A stretch of 35,186 nt of DNA, taken from contig JAQZBA010000003.1 of assembly GCA_029239365.1 (NCBI GenBank), forward strand, positions 1 through 35,186. Reading direction: 5' to 3'. The notes under the pieces were generated by a model, which searched no databases, was not told the DNA's origin, and saw nothing but the letters and a program-made list of their open reading frames with translations. Every line of letters starts with the position of its first letter. Positions within the stretch are counted from its first letter, which is position 1. The translations under genes were made by a program, and so were the position numbers. Source of the DNA: Herbinix sp. GTDB lineage: Bacteria > Bacillota > Clostridia > Lachnospirales > Lachnospiraceae. Shown piece by piece: positions 28,539 through 35,186 of this stretch.

Positions 28539-29198
28539 CTACATAACACGATGGCTTAAGGCAATACCATCTCCGACAGGAAGTATCACCGAAGCCAGCT
28601 CTTCCATATGAGTAATCGTATATAGATACTCTCTCATTCTTGAATGAATGGTTCGATCCCTTCTTGCAATACTATATCTTGAATTGATTACTGTACCATC
28701 CTGAAGAACATTATCCGTTACTAATAGCCCCTTATCCTCAATCAGCTTCATCAGCTCCGGTAGAAAACTCATGTATTGTGCCTTTGCTGCATCTAGGAAG
28801 ATGAAGTCAAAGCTTGCCTTATCCTCCACCAATGCTCTCAATACCTCTAGAGCCTCTCCCTTAATAAGCGTAATTTTATCCTTATTGGGAAAGATCGGAT
28901 TCGCTAGGTTTTTATCTGCCTCAACCAATCGCATTGCAACCTTTTCGATGGTCGTAATTTTACTATCTCTACCTGTGAACGCACTCATAAAGAGGGCGGA
29001 AAAGCCAATGGCTGTTCCGACCTCCAGGATTCGTTTTGGTTGTTGCAGTTGTAATAAAAACTTTAAAACTCCCTGGGTTTCCTTCTTAATGATTGGAACA
29101 TAATGTTCAAGCGCATCCTTTTCCAAATCTCTAAGCTCCTCCGGTAATTCGGTCTCCAAGGAGTTAATGTAGGCTATTATTCTCTCATCAACTATCAT
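28539..29198 (-). CDS. O-methyltransferase (TrmR/YrrM-like)
   Basis: 'RILEVGTAIGFSALFMSA', 'FDFIFLDAAKAQYMSFLPELMKLI', 'LLVTDNVLQDGTV'; adjacent to the U32 gene. Confidence 0.92.
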   Translation of the reverse strand: MIVDERIIAYINSLETELPEELRDLEKDALEHYVPIIKKETQGVLKFLLQLQQPKRILEVGTAIGFSALFMSAFTGRDSKITTIEKVAMRLVEADKNLANPIFPNKDKITLIKGEALEVLRALVEDKASFDFIFLDAAKAQYMSFLPELMKLIEDKGLLVTDNVLQDGTVINSRYSIARRDRTIHSRMREYLYTITHMEELASVILPVGDGIALSHRVM

Positions 29199-29260
29199 AT
29201 CATTATAAGCCTCTTATCTAGGTCAACAAATATCTCTTATCGCAAGTTATTTATTGTACA

Positions 29261-29788
29261 TTATTCTGATGCATCCTCAGTATTTGGATCTGCATCGGTA
29301 TCATTCTCTGTACCATCGCCGGTTTTCTCACCTATTTCAGCATTGGAATCTGATGTAACACCTTCCGTATCTGAGGTATTCTCTTCTTCATCCTTGACCA
29401 AGGACTTCGAATAATCTGTGACAACCTCCAAAATCTCATTATAGGTCATAGAGGAATTGATGATATAAGTACCGGGAATGATGATATATTCTTGAAGCTT
29501 CGTCTTAAGATAGAAGGAATATTTATTCTTTATGGCACGATTAATCTCCAACTTCGTAGCAATATCCATCTTGGACTCACCCTTCTTTATCTGGAAGATA
29601 ATCTCCCTTCCGGGTGCCTCCTCCAACGCAACAGGTCCATAGAGCTGATACGTGAAATTATAGGCATATTTGCTGATGTTGATAATTAAAAGAACCACCA
29701 GAATATAGAAAAATATATTCATCAGCAACCGAACGATAAAGCTTGTTATCTTTAATGTTAATTTAACAGCAGTGGACCTTGTCGTCAT
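29261..29788 (-). CDS. MltG/YceG-like N-terminal-domain protein without an evident catalytic domain
   Basis: Single TM then 'IIFQIKKGESKMDIATKLEINRAIKNKYSFYLKTKLQEYIIIPGTYIINSSMTYNEILEVVT'; ends in an acidic Ser/Thr-rich tail. Confidence 0.7.
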   Translation of the reverse strand: MTTRSTAVKLTLKITSFIVRLLMNIFFYILVVLLIINISKYAYNFTYQLYGPVALEEAPGREIIFQIKKGESKMDIATKLEINRAIKNKYSFYLKTKLQEYIIIPGTYIINSSMTYNEILEVVTDYSKSLVKDEEENTSDTEGVTSDSNAEIGEKTGDGTENDTDADPNTEDASE

Positions 29789-29889
29789 GCGCTTCCCTCT
29801 CTAACTTAACTTCATACGAAATCAATAATTTAACGTTTATTTAGGAAAGAATTCATACTTAGTGAATTACTTTGTATTTCACTAGTTTA

Positions 29890-31578
29890 CTATACTTCCA
29901 TAATAATCGGCAATATCATCGGGTTTCTCTTAGTCTTCTTCCAGATAAAATCACTGAGGGAATCCTTAATCTCAGTCTTCATCTTACCCCAGTCCGCATT
30001 GTTTCTATTTAAGCACTTATCAAGTGCCCGTACTACTACTTCCCTTGCCTCATCCATCAGATTCTCAGACTCTCTTACATATACAAAGCCGCGGGACACG
30101 ATATCAGGGCCGGAAAGCACTTGATTACTATACTTCTCAAGGGAGATAACTACTATAATTAATCCGTTTTCGGATAATAAAAGTCTGTCACGAAGAACGA
30201 TATTTCCAACATCTCCAACACCAAGTCCATCCACAAGAATACCCTGTGCAGGAACCTTTCCGGTAACTCCGCCGCGTTCATCGGATAAAGTCAGTACATC
30301 ACCGGAAGAGATGACGAAGATATTCTCCTTTACAATTCCTAAGGATTGAGCCAGCTCAGCATGGCGAACCAGATGTTTATACTCTCCATGAACCGGCACT
30401 GCGTACTTTGGCTTCAATAAGGTATACATTAACTTAATTTCTTCCTGACAAGCATGACCGGATACGTGGGTATCCTGATAGATAACCTTAGCACCTTTCA
30501 TCGTCAGCTCATTGATAACCTTAGATACAGCCTTCTCATTACCCGGAATTGGTGTAGAACTAAGTATTACTACATCACCCGGCTTTATAGTTACCTTTTT
30601 ATGGATGGACGCTGCCATTCTCGGTAGAGCGGCCATCGTTTCTCCCTGACTTCCGGTAGTGATAAGCACTAGCTGATCATCGGTATAATTCTTCATCATT
30701 TCAATGTCGATTAGCATATTGTCAGGCATCCTGATATAACCCAACTCCTTCGCCACTGTAATAATATTAACCATACTGCGGCCTTCTACGACTATTTTTC
30801 TATTGTATCTCGCTGCAGAGTTGATTACCTGCTGAACACGATCAACATTTGATGCAAAGGTAGCAACGATAATTCTTTGTTTTGAATTATCAGAAAATAT
30901 TGTATCAAAGGTCTTACCAACTGTACTCTCTGACATCGTATAGCCAGGACGTTCAACATTAGTACTATCGCATAAAAGTGCTAATACACCCTTTTTACCA
31001 ATTTCACCTATTCTTTGCAGATCAATTGGCTCACCAAATACCGGAGTATAATCTACTTTAAAATCACCCGTATGGAATATAATACCAGCCGGAGTGAAGA
31101 TTGCAAGAGCAGATGCATCTGCTATGCTATGGTTTGTCCTGATGAATTCAATGCGGAAGCATCCTAAGTTGATGGATTGTCCATGCTTTATTACTTTTCT
31201 TTTTGTATTTTTTAACAAATTATGTTCCTTCAGCTTATTCTCTATAATTGCGGTTGTAAGCTTTGTTGCATAAATAGGAACATTGATATCCTTCAGTATA
31301 TAGGGTAGGGAGCCAATATGATCCTCATGACCATGTGTAATAACAAATCCCTTCACTTTATCAATATTATCCTTAAGATAGGTGACATCCGGAATTACTA
31401 AATCAATTCCTAACATCTCATCCTCCGGAAAGGATAAGCCACAATCAATGACAATAATACTGTCCTCATATTCAATTGCAGTTATATTCATTCCGATTTG
31501 TTCTAATCCACCCAGTGGAATAATCTTTACACCTTTTAAATCTGCTTGTTTCATTAAGTTCTTTTCTTTCTCTTTCAA
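29890..31578 (-). CDS. rnj: Ribonuclease J
   Basis: 'KIIPLGGLEQIGMNITAIEYEDSIIVIDCGLSFPEDEMLGIDLVIPD', 'THGHEDHIG', 'PVHGEYKHL'; probable TTG start after GGAGGTG. Confidence 0.96.
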   Translation of the reverse strand: MKEKEKNLMKQADLKGVKIIPLGGLEQIGMNITAIEYEDSIIVIDCGLSFPEDEMLGIDLVIPDVTYLKDNIDKVKGFVITHGHEDHIGSLPYILKDINVPIYATKLTTAIIENKLKEHNLLKNTKRKVIKHGQSINLGCFRIEFIRTNHSIADASALAIFTPAGIIFHTGDFKVDYTPVFGEPIDLQRIGEIGKKGVLALLCDSTNVERPGYTMSESTVGKTFDTIFSDNSKQRIIVATFASNVDRVQQVINSAARYNRKIVVEGRSMVNIITVAKELGYIRMPDNMLIDIEMMKNYTDDQLVLITTGSQGETMAALPRMAASIHKKVTIKPGDVVILSSTPIPGNEKAVSKVINELTMKGAKVIYQDTHVSGHACQEEIKLMYTLLKPKYAVPVHGEYKHLVRHAELAQSLGIVKENIFVISSGDVLTLSDERGGVTGKVPAQGILVDGLGVGDVGNIVLRDRLLLSENGLIIVVISLEKYSNQVLSGPDIVSRGFVYVRESENLMDEAREVVVRALDKCLNRNNADWGKMKTEIKDSLSDFIWKKTKRNPMILPIIMEV

Positions 31579-31644
31579 ATAATTGCACCTCCAATGGTTT
31601 TTATGTACATTTGATATCCATTCACTAAGTGCATTCAATATAAA

Positions 31645-32109
31645 TTAGATATTAATAGATTTATTTGCCCTACAATCTTTGCAATGGCCATATAGCTTCA
31701 CTTCGTGATCCGCCACTTGAAATCCCATGGTTATCATAATCCGATCTTCTAATGTTTCCAACAGATCATCCTGAAATGCATATACATTTCCGCAATCAAG
31801 GCATATCAAATGATGATGATGATGGCAAGCTTCTTCTTTGCTTCCCTTGCTAATTTCATAGCGTACATATCCATCATCAAGATTTAATTTATCTATTAGA
31901 TTTAACTCAGATAATACTTGAATCGTACGGTAAACAGTAGCTATACCAATATCCGGATATTTTTCCCTGACATAATCATAGATTTCTTCTGCTGTCAGAT
32001 GCATACCCGGTCTACTATCCAATACCTCCAGTATAGACACTCTTTGTGTTGTTACCTTAAGTCCGTTCTTCTTCAACAAATTCTTAAACTGTTCCTGGTT
32101 ATCAGGCAT
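31645..32109 (-). CDS. fur: Fur family transcriptional regulator
   Basis: 'GLKVTTQRVSILEVL', 'HLTAEEIYDYVREKYPDIGIATVYRTI', 'HHHHHLICLDCGNV'. Confidence 0.9.
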   Translation of the reverse strand: MPDNQEQFKNLLKKNGLKVTTQRVSILEVLDSRPGMHLTAEEIYDYVREKYPDIGIATVYRTIQVLSELNLIDKLNLDDGYVRYEISKGSKEEACHHHHHLICLDCGNVYAFQDDLLETLEDRIMITMGFQVADHEVKLYGHCKDCRANKSINI

Positions 32110-32287
32110 ATCATCACCTATTTTCATCTAATCCTTATTTCGTGCAATTAATAGTATGTTCTATATTAATTAAATTGAACAAGATGAATTAATAAATCAA
32201 TTCACTTGTCATAGTCGGAAATAGCTCTCTTTGCTAGCTTCTCCGGTTCGCGTGCTCGTTCGTATTGCTCACCAGCTTACGCGTAAA

Positions 32288-32560
32288 TCAAAATAATTCT
32301 ATGTCATCCAGTAATTCTTTGAAGATGGCAGCAACCGATTCCAGCTCCTGTTCATCCTCAACAATATCATATACCGCTTCTTCATCGGTTTCCTTTGAAA
32401 TATCCTTTAAAATAAGAGCCTCGGCTTCCTCATCGTCCTCTGTTGTCGTACTGACTAAGAGGTAATCGGTTCCACCCAGTCTCGTTTGTTCCAATATTTG
32501 AAAAACCACCTCTTCTTCATCTTCTGTGATGAAGGTTATTTCATCCGGTCTATTACTCAT
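32288..32560 (-). CDS. DUF1292 domain-containing protein
   Basis: '[30 protein letters not shown]' typical of DUF1292. Confidence 0.9.
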   Translation of the reverse strand: MSNRPDEITFITEDEEEVVFQILEQTRLGGTDYLLVSTTTEDDEEAEALILKDISKETDEEAVYDIVEDEQELESVAAIFKELLDDIELF

Positions 32561-33005
32561 GATTATTCTCTTCTTTCTTCATAAATGCAAGTCTATCTAA
32601 ATATCCTTGCAAAATCAATACTGCTGCTAACTTATCCACTACCAAGGCTTTTTCCTGATAATTCAAACCACCTTGGTCAAGTACCTGGTGTACTGCTACT
32701 GTAGTTAATCTTTCATCCCATAGAATCACTTCTAGTCCGGTTCTCTGTCTTAGTTTCTCAGCAAATTCTTCTGATTTTATCGCCCGTTCACCTACTGTAT
32801 TATTAAGATGCTTGGGATAGCCCACTACAATCTGGCCAATTTCATATGTTGCAATCAATTCCTCAATTCTGGCGAGAGTCTGACGCAATTTATTCTCTTG
32901 CTTTCTTCGGATAACTTCTATGCCTTGTGCAGTAAAACCAAGCGCGTCGCTAATAGCAACACCAACGGTCACAGAGCCATAATCCAGCCCTATTATTCTT
33001 TTCAT
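32553..33005 (-). CDS. ruvX: Holliday junction resolvase RuvX (YqgF)
   Basis: '[18 protein letters not shown]', '[17 protein letters not shown]', '[13 protein letters not shown]'. Confidence 0.96.
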   Translation of the reverse strand: MKRIIGLDYGSVTVGVAISDALGFTAQGIEVIRRKQENKLRQTLARIEELIATYEIGQIVVGYPKHLNNTVGERAIKSEEFAEKLRQRTGLEVILWDERLTTVAVHQVLDQGGLNYQEKALVVDKLAAVLILQGYLDRLAFMKKEENNHE

Positions 33006-33195
33006 TCATACCTCCTAATCATGGCATACTTTGACAATGCGATCCGAGTTAACCGGAAGAATCACGCGTTGCGAGCTTCTCTCTATTATTAATAAGGATA
33101 GCATTATTATCTATGCAATGACATTGTGTTTCTGCCTATGGCATATAATTAATATTCCTTCTATATCTTCAGTTTAGACTAAATCTGATAAATTA

Positions 33196-33474
33196 TTACT
33201 TTGAACTATTCCCCTGATTCAAATCGCTCTCAATGTAAAAACGTAACAATTCTTCAATAATCTCGTCGCGTTCAACCTTCATAATTAGGCTTCGAGCCCC
33301 TTTATGACTCGTTATGTAGGTCGGATCACCGGACATAACATACCCTACGATTTGATTTACCGGATTATAACCCTTTTCTGTAAGAGCAGAATACACCGTA
33401 CGAATGACATCACCGACGATAACTTCTGTATCCTTTTGCACCTTGAAATACTGTGTATTGTTTAATTTTTGCAT
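33196..33474 (-). CDS. ireB: IreB family regulatory phosphoprotein
   Basis: 'VYSALTEKGYNPVNQIVGYVMSGDPTYITSHKGARSLI' conserved IreB/DUF965 sequence. Confidence 0.95.
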   Translation of the reverse strand: MQKLNNTQYFKVQKDTEVIVGDVIRTVYSALTEKGYNPVNQIVGYVMSGDPTYITSHKGARSLIMKVERDEIIEELLRFYIESDLNQGNSSK

Positions 33475-33576
33475 TGAATCACTTCCTTTTCCACCATTTT
33501 CGATAGCTCATCTCATAAGAACCCGATTGTTTATTATATCTATATAATTATATATTAATATATTTAGGTAAAAATT

Positions 33577-34983
33577 TCAATTAATTATTTCACAAAGGAG
33601 TAATTCCTCTGATAAAGTTCCGGTAACCTTACATTCCAGTAATTGGTTTGACAGCTCGGTATCTTCTGAAACCGCTAGTTTCAGGTACCTTTCGTTGTGG
33701 CCGATCTGATAACTCTTACCGTTGATCTCAATCGCCTCTTCAAAAAGAACTTTCTCTATTCTACCCAAGAATAATGCGTGGTATTCCTTTGACATCAAAT
33801 TAGCTAAAGCAATTAATTCATCACTTCTACGGCTCTTCAGCTCTTCCGGTATCTGATCCGTCATAATCGCTGCTTTGGTTCCTGCCCGCTTAGAATATTT
33901 AAAAACATGAATATGAGAAAAGCCAATGCTTTTCACAAATTCCATGGTTTGTCTGAATTCTTCCTCAGTCTCTCCTGGAAAACCTACAATCACATCCGTA
34001 GTAAAGGAGGGATGATCAAAGAACTTACGAATCATCTGAACCCTGTCATAGTATTCAGCCGCACTGTATTTACGGTTCATTCTTGTTAAGACACTATCAC
34101 TTCCGCTTTGTAAGGAGAGGTGAAAATGTGGACAAAACTGTCCTACAGAGGCTATCGCTGTAAGAAATTCCTCTGTAATAATCCTCGGCTCCAATGATCC
34201 CAGACGGATACGCTCCACCCCATCAATTTCTCCGATTTTAACAATCAGCTTAGCAAGAGGCATCTCACCACTCACTCTATTGAAGCTATCCGGATCCTGT
34301 AGCACCACTTCCTCTTCATCCAATTCGGACAACTGCTCTTTCAGTTGTGCTTCCTTCTTAAGTAAATCAGTACCATAAGAGGATATATGGATTCCGGTTA
34401 ATACGATCTCCTTATAACCTTTTTTCGAAAGCTCTGTGATTTCCTGAAGAATATCTTCTTCTTTTCTGCTTCTAACCCTACCTCGCACATAAGGAATGAT
34501 ACAGTAAGAACAGAAACGGTTACAACCGTCTTGAATCTTGATGAAAGTTCTGGTCTTATCCATAGTTGTAACTACATGGAGCTCTTCGTAGTCCATCTCA
34601 TCATTGATGTTAACTACTAATTCTTCCTTTTCATTGCTGCCCCTACACCGCTCTACCATAGTAACGATGTCGGACTTTTTATTATTACCGATCACAAGAT
34701 CAACTGCACTGTCGGCCAGAAGCACCTCTTCTGCAGCTTGGACATAGCATCCGACTGCGGCGATGATCGCCTGAGGGTTTCTATGCTTTGCTTGATGCAG
34801 CATCTGTCGCGACTTACGGTCTGCAATATTTGTTACAGTACAAGTATTTACTACATAGACATCAGCAACATCTTTAAAATCCACGATATCATACCCAGCC
34901 GCTTCAAACATTCCTCTCATTGCCTCGGTTTCATAAGAATTCACCTTACAGCCAAGGCTCAAAAATGCCGCTGTTTTTCTCAT
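33577..34983 (-). CDS. mtaB: tRNA (N6-threonylcarbamoyladenosine37-C2)-methylthiotransferase MtaB
   Basis: 'FLSLGCKVNSYETEAM', radical SAM 'IQDGCNRFCSYCIIPYVRGRVRS', 'TDVIVGFPGETEEEF'. Confidence 0.95.
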   Translation of the reverse strand: MRKTAAFLSLGCKVNSYETEAMRGMFEAAGYDIVDFKDVADVYVVNTCTVTNIADRKSRQMLHQAKHRNPQAIIAAVGCYVQAAEEVLLADSAVDLVIGNNKKSDIVTMVERCRGSNEKEELVVNINDEMDYEELHVVTTMDKTRTFIKIQDGCNRFCSYCIIPYVRGRVRSRKEEDILQEITELSKKGYKEIVLTGIHISSYGTDLLKKEAQLKEQLSELDEEEVVLQDPDSFNRVSGEMPLAKLIVKIGEIDGVERIRLGSLEPRIITEEFLTAIASVGQFCPHFHLSLQSGSDSVLTRMNRKYSAAEYYDRVQMIRKFFDHPSFTTDVIVGFPGETEEEFRQTMEFVKSIGFSHIHVFKYSKRAGTKAAIMTDQIPEELKSRRSDELIALANLMSKEYHALFLGRIEKVLFEEAIEINGKSYQIGHNERYLKLAVSEDTELSNQLLECKVTGTLSEELLLCEIIN

Positions 34984-35076
34984 TTAATTCAATTTCCTTT
35001 CTAAATTTATAGATATTTGATAACATAGTATATTTACTTATACAACTTTCTCCCTTTTTTTTATGAACTTTGTATA

Positions 35077-35105
35077 TTGACTTTTATTTAGGTAAATTAT
35101 AGTAT
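35077..35105 (+). promoter_or_regulatory. Probable vegetative promoter of the HPr-like gene
   Basis: TTGACT-N17-TAGTAT about 30 bp upstream of the start codon. Confidence 0.5.
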
Positions 35106-35136
35106 ATACATATACCGAATAAAGGAGGAGTTATTA

Positions 35137-35186
35137 ATGAAGACAGTAAAGATTTCTTTAAATTCAATTGATAAGGTGAAAGCTTT
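35137..35186 (+). CDS. HPr-family phosphocarrier-like protein (partial, runs off the window)
   Basis: AAAGGAGGAG RBS then MKTVKISLNSIDKVKAF... Confidence 0.65.
   Translation, partial: MKTVKISLNSIDKVKA

Overview
This ~35 kb window is AT-rich chromosomal DNA that looks like an anaerobic Firmicute of the Clostridia/Lachnospiraceae type, with most genes on the minus strand. From left to right it contains: (i) a carbohydrate-uptake locus with a lipoprotein SBP, two MalF/MalG-type permeases, an RraA-like protein and a family-unassigned glycosidase-like protein; (ii) HtrA, PheA and a DUF5050-like protein; (iii) FolC, apparently truncated by an in-frame TAG; (iv) an RlmI-like methyltransferase, GtrA, an orphan PilT, ABC-F, NUDIX, HAD and pirin genes; (v) a TtcA-like and a NifS-like gene pair preceded by a perfect TTGACA-N17-TATAAT promoter and a long hairpin leader; (vi) a SigK-like sigma factor that appears to lack a pro-sequence; (vii) a convergent LytTR regulator / GHKL kinase pair with a 12-bp tandem array upstream of the kinase that reads as a (MEVV)6-MEEY micro-ORF; (viii) a conserved housekeeping block: trhP, trmR, MltG-like, RNase J, fur, DUF1292, ruvX, ireB, mtaB; and the start of an HPr-like gene. 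The most interesting items are the structured leader upstream of nifS, the multi-stem element before the glycosidase-like gene, the MEVV repeat micro-ORF next to the two-component system, and the nonsense codon in folC. No CRISPR array, rRNA, tRNA, transposase or phage gene was recognised. All calls come from reading the sequence by eye; no database search or folding program was run.
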